Assembly: GCF_037975245.1 (NCBI RefSeq)
Contig: NC_092570.1
Location: 6,679,001-6,743,000 of the forward strand
Reading direction: 5' to 3'
Length of the DNA stretch: 64,000 nt
Source: Apostichopus japonicus
Taxonomy: Eukaryota; Echinodermata; Holothuroidea; Aspidochirotida; Stichopodidae
The position numbers and the translations under genes were made by a program. How positions within the stretch are numbered: the first letter of the stretch is position 1; the number at the start of each line of letters is the position of its first letter. Positions 54,191 to 64,000 of this stretch are shown here, piece by piece. Under the pieces are notes generated by a model that was not told the origin of the DNA, made no database searches, and worked only from the letters and a program-made list of their open reading frames with translations.

Positions 54191-54681
54191 ACTATTTTAC
54201 ACTCGAGTTTTGACTAAGGCTATGTGTTGTAGGTAAGGTGATATGATCTTTTCTCCACAAATTTTCAGGATATGCGCATGTGCAGTTGAAACTCCGAAGT
54301 TTGAACAGGCCTAATACAAATTGCGTGGAATTTAGCGAGATATGCACACTACATTTGCGGGGATATTTGAAGAGTTGGGGTAGCTGGTGAAATCGCTGCA
54401 GGTCAAAGCATCGAGGTACTATATACGGAGTTGGAGAGGAGGAAAGAGTGGCAGGGCAGGCGAAATGAAGGTCGGACGGCCGCCCTTGTAAAACAGCAAA
54501 GCAAGGGCACTGGATGGCATCCGCCCATATATATATTGTGTAGAGAATTCACGAAGTACAGGCAGTGATAAGATCGCATCTTCTCAACTATAAACACTAG
54601 TAAAAGTATAGGTCATATAATAAACGCAATTGGTGTTCGATCGGGACGAAAACATTTGTCTGTAGTAATATTACTGTCATT

Positions 54682-55160
54682 CGTTTTACTTGATTGCCGA
54701 CATTCACAACATATCCAGACATTATGTAATGGTTCAATAATTCAATTTCAAGTACAGTATTTTATGCTGGCATTTTGTCTCGACACTCGTTTTACTTGAT
54801 TACCGACATTCCCAGATTATCTCTACACATTGTTGGAGGCGCTCAATGAAATCAGTTTAAAAATGCAGTATTTTTATGCTGGTACTTTGTCTAGACACTC
54901 GACGTTTTACTTGATTGCCGACATTCACAACATATCCAGACATCATATAATGGTTCAATAATTCAATTTTAAGTACAGTATTTTATGCTGGCATTTTGTC
55001 TCGACACTCGTTTTACTTGATTACCGACATTCCCAGATTATCTCTACACATTGTTGGAGGCGCTCAATGAAATCAGTTTAAAAATGCAGTATTTTTATGC
55101 TGGTACTTTGTCTAGACACTCGACGTTGTACTTGATTTCCGACATTCACAGCGTATATGC
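54682..55160. repeat. Small higher-order repeat (106 + 115 bp dimer, two copies plus start of a third)
   Basis: The motif CGTTTTACTTGATTNCCGAC starts at 54682, 54788, 54903, 55009 and, diverged, 55124. Alternating units differ (CATTCACAACATATCC versus CATTCCCAGATTATCT), giving an A-B-A-B dimer of 221 bp. Confidence 0.88.
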
Positions 55161-55699
55161 ATAGCCTATAAGTATAACATTATAACTTTTTAAAAGTTGT
55201 TTACCGTGCAGCCTCCTATTCGTATGAGTTGTACTAACGCACATGTTATCTGATAGGCTGGCTGTTGGAGATATGGTAGCTTATAAAACAAGGTTTCCAG
55301 AAGTTTGCGTTTGGTGACTCCAAATGGACTTGGACCTCCAAGACCCCTATTGTTTTTGGTGCAGGTGTGTATAGCCACGTACAATAGACTGACCTGTGTT
55401 TATTTAATGTATCAAAATGGTGGTTCGGGCCATTTCTATAGTAACAGCTAGTTCTGCTTATACTAACACCTTTCTAGTGTACTGAAGTCATCGAAACCTC
55501 AATGCATTTTGCATTCTGGTTTACATAACGCGGTTGAGCAATTTTGAACAGCGCCGATAGCAACAACGTAAGTTTAGACAATGACGTATGTTTAGACAAC
55601 GGAAGTTAAAATAACAACGTGAGTTTGAGCAACAACGTGGTAAAACAGCAGCAACAACTTTAGTTTAGACTGCAACAAACTTAGTTTAGACAACGAAAT

Positions 55700-55999
55700 A
55701 TGGTTGCCCTTTTTGCGTTCCATACTGAAGCACTCCTTGCCAAAATTTTGGCTGGCTGCCTACATACCTCAGGCTCAAAGACTTCTAAGAATTGGCAAGT
55801 GCTGATTGGCTATAGGGCTCTCATGCTTACAGTTGAACAGTTAATAACAACTCCCAGTCCTGCTTTAATTCCACTAACAGCCTCTGCAGAGCTTAACCAC
55901 AAATGTCAACAAACACTGCAGAAACTGGGAGACAAATTAAAGGAGCTTTGGCAAAAGGTGAAGGCTCAGATTTTTTTAAACAATGGGGATTCATCGTAA
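55700..55999 (+). CDS. Hypothetical 99-residue frame
   Basis: Opens MVALFAFHTEALLAKILAGC and ends KLKELWQKVKAQIFLNNGDS. Composition is protein-like and amphipathic, but I recognise no domain. It may be an exon or a transposon fragment; no supporting splice sites were identified. Confidence 0.25.
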   Translation: MVALFAFHTEALLAKILAGCLHTSGSKTSKNWQVLIGYRALMLTVEQLITTPSPALIPLTASAELNHKCQQTLQKLGDKLKELWQKVKAQIFLNNGDSS

Positions 56000-56636
56000 T
56001 TAATTAACTTTTGACCAAAAATTATTAGGCATCATCTTATTCATACACAATCCAACAATCATCAGTTCAACTTTGAATATATGATCCATCAAAATCTTGA
56101 GGAGATTGAGATATTTGAAAATATTACAAAGAATGACCCCTGATGAACCCCTAAATGACAATTGACCTCAATTTTCCGAACACCCCTCATAACCCTCATC
56201 CCGAGGAACGTTGTGACCAAGTTTCATTATAACTGGCCATACACTGTACGAACAGGAGCAATTTGAAAATATAGGGCGGCGGCCCGGGCCACAAAAGACC
56301 CCTAGTTGATCTTTGATCTCAAATTCATGAACACCCTGAAGGTAAAACTTCCATAGTACTATCGTGACAAACCCTCATCATTGTACCATGGAATCTGTAG
56401 GAGAAGAAGCATTTTGCATATTTCCACAAAATGGCCCATTACGGCCCACAGGTGACCATTGACCCCAATTTCGGACCATCTCTGATGGCCCTATACCCAA
56501 TGGTCCTTGTGTCCAAGTTTCATGAAATTCCATTGAATACTGTGTGAGTGGGAGCGGTTTTACCAATTGTTGATGGATAGAGTGATAGACGCCGCACTGT
56601 AACAATAGCTCACACCAGCATGCTGGTATGAGCTAA
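56000..56636. mobile_element. Interspersed repeat ending in a hairpin
   Basis: Contains repeated phrases such as CCAAGTTTCAT and TGACC(C/T)CAATTT, and ends with the palindrome AGCTCACACCAGCATGCTGGTATGAGCT followed by AAAAA. This layout is typical of a widespread invertebrate repeat class; the class was not determined. Confidence 0.5.
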
Positions 56637-56959
56637 AAATGGAGTTGTCGGTGTAAGGGGTAGGGTGAGGCGCACGTCCCCTCTGTAATCTTCGATCTGT
56701 CACTGGCTACCCTGTGTATATAATAGGGATCAGCGCTGTAATTATGACTGTTCCTCTTTCTCTTCCTGAGGTCTTGGCGTTTATCTTCTACTTCCTCCTT
56801 TTCTCCTTTTTCTCTCTTTCTTCTTTTCCCTTTCCCTTACTTCCTCTCCTCCTTTTCTTTTTTCTCCCTCTTTTTCCTTTTTTTCTTCTCTTTTTTTCTC
56901 TCCTCTTTTCCTTCCCCAGGGGGCGCGCGCCCCCAACGCCCCCCCTGGATACGCGCCTG
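56637..56959. mobile_element. Truncated copy of the polypurine TIR element
   Basis: Shares TGGAGTTGTCGGTGTAAGGG and the pyrimidine tract (about 56755-56925) with 49883-50656, and ends CCTGGATACGCGCCTG. The left part is missing where it abuts the hairpin-ended repeat. Confidence 0.8.
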
Positions 56960-57084
56960 GTAACTATTAATTTACTATTTGTTATAGTGACATTATTCTG
57001 TATTATTAATCTCCGAACAATTCAGGCTTATTGCGGCTTACCATTTTCAAGTTTTCTTCTGAGTAATTTTACTTGATGATTTGT

Positions 57085-57330
57085 TATGTTATGTTAGTTT
57101 TTGTATAGCGCTTCATATGGCCCATCTCATAGCACTTTGAATCCCTGGTCATCAGGCTGGCTGCTGAGAATCCAGCGCATACAGCTTAGTTACCTCACAG
57201 GTACCCATTTATACACCTGAATGGATAGGGGCAGTCGAGATAAAAGTGCCTTGCCCAAGGACACAACATAACAGGATTATATATAAAACAAAAGCATTAG
57301 CCACTCGGCCTCCAAGCTCCTCTTGTTTTG
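57085..57330. mobile_element. SINE-like repeat
   Basis: TGTATAGCGCTTCATATGGC at the left and AAGTGCCTTGCCCAAGGACA near the right are a layout often seen in interspersed repeats of fish and invertebrates. Class assignment is from memory of the pattern. Confidence 0.4.
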
Positions 57331-57949
57331 CTTATTCTAAGCTATTTTTTCCTGTAAGTGCACGCCATTTTAGGATGGGAGGAGCAGAAGGGAGGGGCGG
57401 GGCAAGCACAACCACGGTCCACCCCTCTAGTTTAGTATGCATGATCATCATCCATACCCCCATGCATTGTTTCATGGACCGCTGGGCTATCATAGTCAAA
57501 CCCGGTTACGGTGTAGCCCGTTACACCAACAGAATTGCCTGTAAGGTTTCATAATAGTATGTACGATTGTATGAAATATAAGTAAAGAAAGAGGCTTGAG
57601 ACCACGACGTCAGTACCATTTGAAAAAACCTATTCTCTGGTCATTCTGTTTGCAAAAAGAATGATGATAATCTAAGAAATCAATTTAATTTTCCCTAGTT
57701 ATAAAAACGTTTCATATCAGAATAATAATCTGATATATCAGAATAATAATCTGATATACCAGATTAAGAAAATTGTCTTTCATGGCCCTAATGGGCTTTC
57801 GTACTACGTAGTTCACCAGCTAAAGGTCCGCTTGGTTAACGGGCTCGTGGGGGGTGGGGGGGCTGGGCGTATTCTGGTTTAGTTCGGGTAGTAACCTGGG
57901 TGAGGAATCTGTGCTGGTGTATTTGCGCGGGTAGAGTTTCCCGGAGGTA

Positions 57950-58225
57950 ATTGCTGGGGGTGGGGTTAATTGTCCTCGGGGGTATTTGTCCTCGTTGATG
58001 TATGTCCGGGGGTAGTTGTCCCGGGGGTAGTTGTCTGGGGGGTACTTATCCTCGGGGGTATTTGTCCTCGGTGGTGTATGTCCGGGGGGAATTTGTCCGG
58101 GGGTTGTTGTCCTCGGAGGTATTAGTCCTCGGGGGTTTTTGTCCGGGGGGTACTTGTCCCGGGGGTATGAGTCCGGGGGGTATATGTCCGGGGGGTATTT
58201 GTCCGGGGGGTATTTGTCCGGCAAC
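57950..58225. repeat. G-rich 15-bp minisatellite
   Basis: Units of the form GGGGGGTATTTGTCC, with TAGTTGTCC and ATATGTCC variants. Each has a G run of 4-6, so the plus strand could form G-quadruplexes. The 15-bp period keeps frames open on both strands and creates artefact ORFs. Confidence 0.9.
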
Positions 58226-58469
58226 CAATTTCCCGCTCTCTGTCTACAATAGAACAGAGTACATGGGAGTTTGATTGCAATTGTCTAGTTACTTTCAGGC
58301 AGTACGGTTTTTTGGACCAGTTTCTACCTAAATATCTTTATGGGTTCTCGCTTACCCTCCTGTAACTCCCGCCCATCATTTTCCACTCTGATCGACTTAC
58401 TAGTAATTGTAAGGTAAAATTATGTGATAACATACACTTCTTGTCCTCTTCAAGAAGGACTTCCTCCTC

Positions 58470-58610
58470 CTACCGGTAGGCACGCATCAGCTCTTTTGCT
58501 TTGGTCTTCTTGGAACCGGTCTGGATTATCTTTGGTGCATATTTTTCTAAAGCAGTCTTCATTTCAACAACAACGTTCCTCCCTGTCAGCATTTCCAACT
58601 CATTGCAAAG
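58470..58610 (-). CDS. Candidate terminal coding exon
   Basis: On the minus strand a good pyrimidine tract and ATACAG end at 58611. The frame then reads LCNELEMLTGRNVVVEMKTA, EKYAPKIIQTGSKKTKAKEL and ends MRAYR with TAG at 58470-58472. Protein-like and charged; no family recognised. No upstream exon was identified. On the plus strand the adjacent 58611-58723 also reads protein-like (AVYEDESEIYTKIRHDLLKR), so assignment is uncertain. Confidence 0.35.
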   Translation of the reverse strand, partial: LCNELEMLTGRNVVVEMKTALEKYAPKIIQTGSKKTKAKELMRAYR

Positions 58611-58839
58611 CTGTATATGAAGATGAAAGTGAAATATATACCAAAATTAGACACGATTTGTTGAAAAGGCAGCCCATTGGACTCCCTCCAAGCCACACTG
58701 AAAAGGAATATCCACCTGACTGATTAATTAGAGATCAGTTTTCTACTCTGCTAAGGGGTCGCAGGGTTGCGTCAGAAGTCCAACTTTTGAAGCTCCCTCA
58801 GCAGGTCATTTGCAGAGCTGGGATGCACAGTGAAAGTCC

Positions 58840-58848
58840 TATTTATAC
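58840..58848 (-). promoter_or_regulatory. TATA-like box
   Basis: TATAAATAG on the minus strand, about 230 bp upstream of the candidate exon at 58470-58610. Could be chance in AT-rich DNA. Confidence 0.2.
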
Positions 58849-58849
58849 T

Positions 58850-60142
58850 TCACTTCCTTAAATGGCGACGCAATGGCAAAATACGCCCATATCATAAACC
58901 TACTATAATATTTGTATATGAAGTACGCATATACTAACTGCTATGATAAAGATTCGCTAAACTGATACCATGCACGGAAAAGCTCGTCTATGGTGGCACG
59001 CGCGTGAGTGGTATAAAATTGGCTAGCGAAGAAATAGATAAAACTTGGGGCTAAACTAATTCTGAGCTCAGAATACAGTAACGCACTGGTGATATAGCCG
59101 GCAAATGTACGCTTAAACACCTTTGAAATACTTCTAAAGAAGCCTAATTTTAATAATATATCAAATGCTAGGGAGTTCGTATCTTAGTGACAAAATTTTA
59201 CATGAATAGACTTGGCCACGGCACTGGTTGGAGAGAATGCTATGAGCGTGTGTTTGTTTATATACCGTGAAGTTAGTTCAAATGTAGAGGACCATTCCAT
59301 TATTGCAAACCGCTCCATTGACCTGGGCGCCCCCAAATCAATGTAGGTAGAAATGTGATTCACTAAACCCTAAGTATAATTAAAACTATAACCAGCCTTT
59401 ATTTCACGTCTTTGTTTCCAATTACTGTGCAGTTATCAATTCTCATTATGGACAGGTTATTTCCAGACATGATCGATCATTATTGGTGGAATAATTAGTG
59501 GAATAAATTGGTGGAATAATAATAATTAATAACAATCCTAATAAATAATGATAATAATAATTAGTAGAATAAATAGTGAGGAATGTGTGTTTTTCGGCAC
59601 TCTGATTATTTTTTTTATGAAATTAAAAATGTTGTTTTATTTCCATGGAGGGAATAACCAAAATATACGAGGTTGGGGTTATTTACAGCTTTATTAAGCA
59701 GCTTCAAAATGAGGTGGGCAAAAAATTATGTTGATGGTCTCTGTTCTGCGCAATGAGCATACAAAGGTCTGATTAGCCCAAGGGGTTAGTTGTAACATTT
59801 ACTGCCGGGAATAGTTGGAACATGCACACAAATTTGGTCATATTCACCTATAATCATAAAAAACATGCCAAAAACACTTAAAACTTAGACTGCAAGGTTA
59901 GCAGATGTTAAAATATTCTGATTCACCAATGTTGCCTAATTTCAATGGGCTGGGATGAAAAATGTCTCCAGAATTTTGGTAGCAAAGTTATATTCTCATT
60001 TACTTCCATATAGTGAGTCTGGCTTTAATATCATTTGATATATTATAATAGGCATATACCAAGGTATCAATGTGTATAGTTGTGATAAGTTCTCATTTAT
60101 TTCTTTTGAGCAAGAATCCATCTTTCAACTAACCCACCACCC
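58850..60142. other. Spacer without recognised gene
   Basis: AT-rich, with an AATAAT-like run near 59505-59575 and GGTTAGTTG-type repeat pieces near 59790. Confidence 0.45.
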
Positions 60143-60178
60143 GTTCCAACTAACCCCATAGGTGGGGTTAGTTGGAAC
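60143..60178. repeat. Perfect hairpin GTTCCAACTAACCCC
   Basis: Fifteen-base arms around ATAGGT. Followed by two tandem copies (about 60190 and 60272) of a unit with CTCACTGGATTATCTCCTGA, then another TTCCAACTAAC at about 60399. Probably parts of one MITE family. Confidence 0.7.
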
Positions 60179-60603
60179 ACCTATCATCGACACCTCACTG
60201 GATTATCTCCTGAAATATCAACAAGAGTAGTGGTTTTATGGGCTTCATTTGTGACACATGGCACACACCCTCTCACTGGATTATCTCCTGAACTATCAAC
60301 AATTGTAGCAGTTTTATGGACTGCCTATCCTAACAAGATAGGGCAGTGTTTGCTGATTTAATGTTGTTTCTGAAAATAGAGATTTTTGTGAAAAATGTTC
60401 CAACTAACGCCGCTCTCCCCACATACCCTATTCCAATATGAAGCAAACTTGCTAAATTGGGGAAGAAGAATAACACATCAGTGGTGATCCCTGGAATGTT
60501 TTATCCATTTTGGATAGCCTACTGTAGGCCTACATCTTCCTTTATTTTTTAGCTCGATTGTTTGTTAGCCTAGGTGGTCAACACATGGTCACGTACACCA
60601 ATA

Positions 60604-60907
60604 AGCCTTATTCCGGATGACGTATATTGACGCGATCGCAATGCATTCTGGTATAAATTATGCCAAATTGTGGCCAGAAACATTTTGATTTAATTTTCCC
60701 TCAATTTTCTGCGTGTTAGTGATGCATTCATTCTTCATGAGCTCATCATAATGTATTCTTTTTATTATTCTATGGTTTCAATCTGTTGGTTGGACAAAAA
60801 CATATTTTATGGATATTTTAAAGTTGACTAAAGTTGGAATGTTGTCTAAAAACTGACGTTTGCCCGTGTTTGAAGCACCCTCAGTAGCCTATATCTGGAA
60901 TAAGGCT
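60604..60907. mobile_element. TA-flanked MITE
   Basis: Ends AGCCTTATTCCGGAT and ATCTGGAATAAGGCT are inverted repeats with one mismatch. TA lies on both sides (60602-60603, 60908-60909), as for Tc1/mariner-type insertion. No coding region inside 304 bp. Confidence 0.75.
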
Positions 60908-61589
60908 TAGGCTACTGTAGGACTATATAACAAGGTATCCGAATACTGCGGGTGCCCGAATACTGGGGACCTAACAATACGTTCCAATATTACCATAGCA
61001 ACATGTTCTAAAAGCGCTATGAACGAATAACAACTTAGCTACTTATTTTCAACCATAATATATGCAAAACAGGCTGGCTTTTCATCATCTTGACCAAATA
61101 AATCTAGATTTTGTATGATAATTAGAAATTTTCATTTCCAAGAAATTTTTGAATGGAATTGTTGTAAATTTACTCCAAGTTCTGCTTCAATCTTAGTCTT
61201 TTTTGCCTAGTACACTGCATCTGCTTAATCAGGTGTAAGCTAAGTTTGTTATTTAGGCCCCCCTCCCCTGTTACCCTAAAATTCTGGTAAAAACGCTTAT
61301 TTTTTTTTAAAGGATATTACCGTATCAATACTGTAGTGTAGGTATAGCCTAGGTACTGTGTGCCTGTTCACAACCGCTTGTTCCATTAAGAACAGTAAAC
61401 AGGTCTTTTTTAGCAAACGCTAACTTGGAAGTTGGACAGAACTGTCTTTTTAATAGCTCCATATTTTACAATTTCGACCATAAAGATTCATATCAGGATT
61501 GTGGGTTTGTGTATCAGATGCTCAAGGTTCGGTACAGACATCATCTGATTTTTTTTAAGGGATTTTGAAGAAATTTGTGCTGAAAAAGC

Positions 61590-61930
61590 TTAGGGGGGGG
61601 GGGGGCCTAGGCCTAGGTGCGCACTATACAGGCATCCCGATTCCCATGCTATAGTATAGGCTAGCCTAGGCCTACTCCATCGTATGTGGCTGAAACCCGG
61701 TTGAGCTGTGGCAGAGACAGTAAGGTTCTTGCTCTTTGAGACTATTATAATGTTATCGTGATTAATTAATTAAATGTCCGGTCTTCCTACAAATATGGCC
61801 TAGGCTAGGCCTATAGCCCTACAGAATTCTGTTGACTATAGAATGGGCCTAACGTTAGGCTATGCCCATACAATTATAAAGTAGGCCTAGTATACGTTAG
61901 GCTAGCCTAAGCCGAATATTATTTGCTCAA
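61590..61930. repeat. Cluster of TAGGCCTA-like palindromes
   Basis: TAGGCCTA, TAGGCTAGCCTA, GCCTAGGC and CCTAACGTTAGG variants recur about ten times within 340 bp, without a fixed period. Confidence 0.65.
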
Positions 61931-62769
61931 TGGACATTAATGTCGATGAAGGAATCGTTTGGTATTCACGTCTATTCACCAAGGGTCGACCCGATAACTT
62001 ATTAGCAGGTCTGCGCTCAGTGCGCTGGAGTTGAATTTAATTTTCGGTCTACATGTTTCTAAATTAAAACTGAAAAACTCACCGCACCGGGGCAGCGTTC
62101 AAGTTTAAGCCATTCATATCGCCGGATACAACGGGGGGGGGGGGGGGGAGACAAAAGTAGGATTACGTTCGCGGTTTATGATTCGGCTGATCGTAAGTTG
62201 TGTTGTTATTTCTCGTAGTAGACAAAATAAACACGGGAATTGATACGCGATTTTTGCCAATAATTTAATTTTCAGTTGATATCATAGTTTCGTTTAAACG
62301 TTCATCAGGTTTTATTAACGTTAACACGATGTTTCGTTCGTTTACACGTTTAAACGTGTAAACGGCACAGCACTACGGCGGGGCTTCAACTTCTACTCGA
62401 ACATGATCGACGGTACGTGACGCAAGAACTGCACGCAATATGTACGTAGGTAGCACGTAGGTAACATACACAGTGCATATTATGTACGTAAAGGCGGCGA
62501 ACTTCGGTGCACTCACTATACTATTACATGTAACGTGAACGTTTGGTCAGAGGGAACTTTGGAGCCCGCGAAAAGTGGTCGAAATTATTACGCAAATTCC
62601 ACTCAATGCGTTGTATTCAAATAAACGATTTTGTTCACAAGTCAAAACAAATTCCATGGTAAAGTGAGAAAATGAGATTATTAACACTTCTATACACTTT
62701 ATTATTCCCTTACAATTACATTTCCCGATGAAAATTGCCGAACTTGTTTATTCATAGATCATGTACACA
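61931..62769. other. Spacer without recognised gene
   Basis: Includes a G run at about 62132-62149 and the palindrome-like ACACGTTTAAACGTGT near 62343. No gene seen. Confidence 0.45.
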
Positions 62770-62779
62770 CTTGTGATAA

Positions 62780-62975
62780 GTACGATTAGAACCCCTATTC
62801 GTGCAATTAGGGGTTCTTTGTGGAACCATCTTGTACCCAGAACCTTTTCTGTGTGGGTATGGAACCAAGAAGAAACGAATCAAGAACCTTTATGGGTTCT
62901 TCAAGGGCACATGGTTCTGACGAGAACCATTCTTCATTTCGAGAACCCCCTCTAGAACCCTTTTTTCTTAGAGTG
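62780..62975. mobile_element. GAACC/GGTTC-rich MITE-like repeat
   Basis: Many inverted GAACC and GGTTC pairs (ATTAGAACCCCTA/TTAGGGGTTCT, AAGAACC/GGTTCTT), ending GAACCCTTTTTTCTTAGAGTG, a terminus common in non-autonomous DNA transposons. Confidence 0.45.
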
Positions 62976-64000
62976 TATCTACACAAACAGCAGTCAAAGT
63001 ATACATATAATATCATAATCTTGTTTTCCGGGAGCCGTTTCGGGGCCCCTGTTTTTTTGTGAATAAATTATTCCCCTGCTTCTGTTACAAACGGGAGCTC
63101 AATAGATGATAGCTCCCAGTAGAGGCTCCCAGGAGGGGAGGGGGGGGGGTGGGCGAAGTGGCACGACATATACTACTTCCCTTGTTTCATGATGGAAATG
63201 TTTGTTTTACCCGTTGGTTCCAGTTAAAATGTTTATTCATGTCAAACATCGCATAGCATTGAACTGAAAGTTATTTCCGATAATCACTCTCAAAGTTTTT
63301 CAGAATATTGCCTCCAAACAGGAACCAAGATATAAAATTCGGAGGATTACATACTTCCTTAAAATTCCACTACCTATTTTAATCAATTCACCTGCGAAAA
63401 CAAATAGCTAAATTTAACTTTATCCTCATTTATTGAAGTTTCCTATGCGATTATGGTAGTTTTGCTTTGAAAAATTACACAACATTTAGCAAAAACTCAA
63501 AGAGAAGGAAAGAAAAGTAGAAAAAAAACACACTTTGGTCATCATTATTACCACTAAAAAATGGTAGAAATTCAAATACTGTTCTACAATATTCAGACAT
63601 CAAAGTGTATAATATTTGCATGCTAATATAACTCACTAAACTTATTTGTTTACTTACTTTATACAAACTTAAATTAGACTATTCCTTATAGCGGTAATCA
63701 AAATGACAATTTCTTTGAGTTCAAAGAGTTATAAATCTACAGGAAACAGTTTGGTAACTTATCACTTTACATTTTGGAACAGAATACTGATTATCTTTAC
63801 ATTGTAAAAGACGTACCAAGTGATTGTATATGGTACATCCACCCCCCCCCCCCGTACCACACACCCTTCCATTCCTACATGACGGATACTACAAATTTGA
63901 AAAGAACATCCCCGGGAATTAATCATGTCGGTACCTTCACATTTTGTAGACTATGACGAATCAATGTCGTTGGGTGGAAGATTGGGTTGCATTGTTAATG
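62976..64000. other. Right-edge spacer without recognised gene
   Basis: AT-rich, with short G and C homopolymers near 63140 and 63845. No gene supported. Confidence 0.45.

Noticed and set aside
57820-58224. 134-residue minus-strand proline-rich frame resembling a structural repeat protein
   Set aside because: Produced by the 15-bp G-rich minisatellite; all register-matched frames on both strands are open.
62761-63062. Overlapping 60-80-codon frames on both strands
   Set aside because: They read the GAACC/GGTTC inverted repeat; palindromic DNA gives mirror frames.

Overview
This is a piece of an animal nuclear genome, AT-rich, with GT-AG introns and many small transposons. A protein built from VWD-C8-TIL modules and ending in a fibrinogen-related domain, a mag/SURL-like Ty3/gypsy element with very short LTRs, and tRNA-derived SINEs together suggest a marine invertebrate deuterostome, most likely an echinoderm. 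The phylum is inferred; no sequence here proves it.

From the left edge to about 40.8 kb lies the 3' part of one very large plus-strand gene. I could place 41 exons (250-40578) whose splice sites and phases join into one open frame of about 2,766 codons ending in a TGA. The 5' end, signal peptide and promoter lie left of the window. The protein is extracellular and cysteine-rich. It has a partial first module (C8, TIL, TILa/EGF), then six complete VWD-C8-TIL-TILa/EGF modules, then a C-terminal fibrinogen-related domain (FReD). Each complete module is coded by the same six-exon cassette with the same intron phases (1-0, 0-0, 0-1, 1-1, 1-0, 0-1), so the protein grew by duplication of a phase-1-bounded genomic unit. 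The VWD-C8-TIL part resembles FCGBP/zonadhesin/mucin-type proteins. The FReD adds a candidate glycan- or ligand-binding head. A mucus, adhesive or immune-lectin role is inference.

The most unusual signal is in the splice junctions of this gene. At several exon edges the junction itself has been copied into a tandem array: 5 donors at 8526-8705, 7 acceptors at 16239-16463, about 7 degenerate donor units at 16639-17050, 12 donors at 18536-19478, 14 donors at 35694-36705, 2 donors at 37818-37867, plus decayed copies near 24.4 kb and 21.9 kb. In the six arrays I translated, use of the neighbouring inner copy instead of the annotated junction brings an in-frame stop.

From 41380 to 46186 a minus-strand Ty3/gypsy retrotransposon has nearly identical LTRs of about 140 bp, a primer-binding site, gag-protease, RT/RNase H and integrase. 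It carries a stop codon between protease and RT, a deletion that removes the start of the integrase zinc finger, and a 602-bp terminal-inverted-repeat element (TATAC target duplication) inserted near the integrase C-terminus.

From 46.2 kb to 64 kb I see no convincing complete gene. It holds minisatellites, further copies of the TIR element with its polypurine tract, a hAT-type element with an exact 8-bp target duplication, a foldback-type element whose inverted arms are tandem arrays (52592-53595), a small higher-order repeat, SINE-like repeats, a TA-flanked MITE, and two weak coding candidates (55700-55999 plus; 58470-58610 minus).
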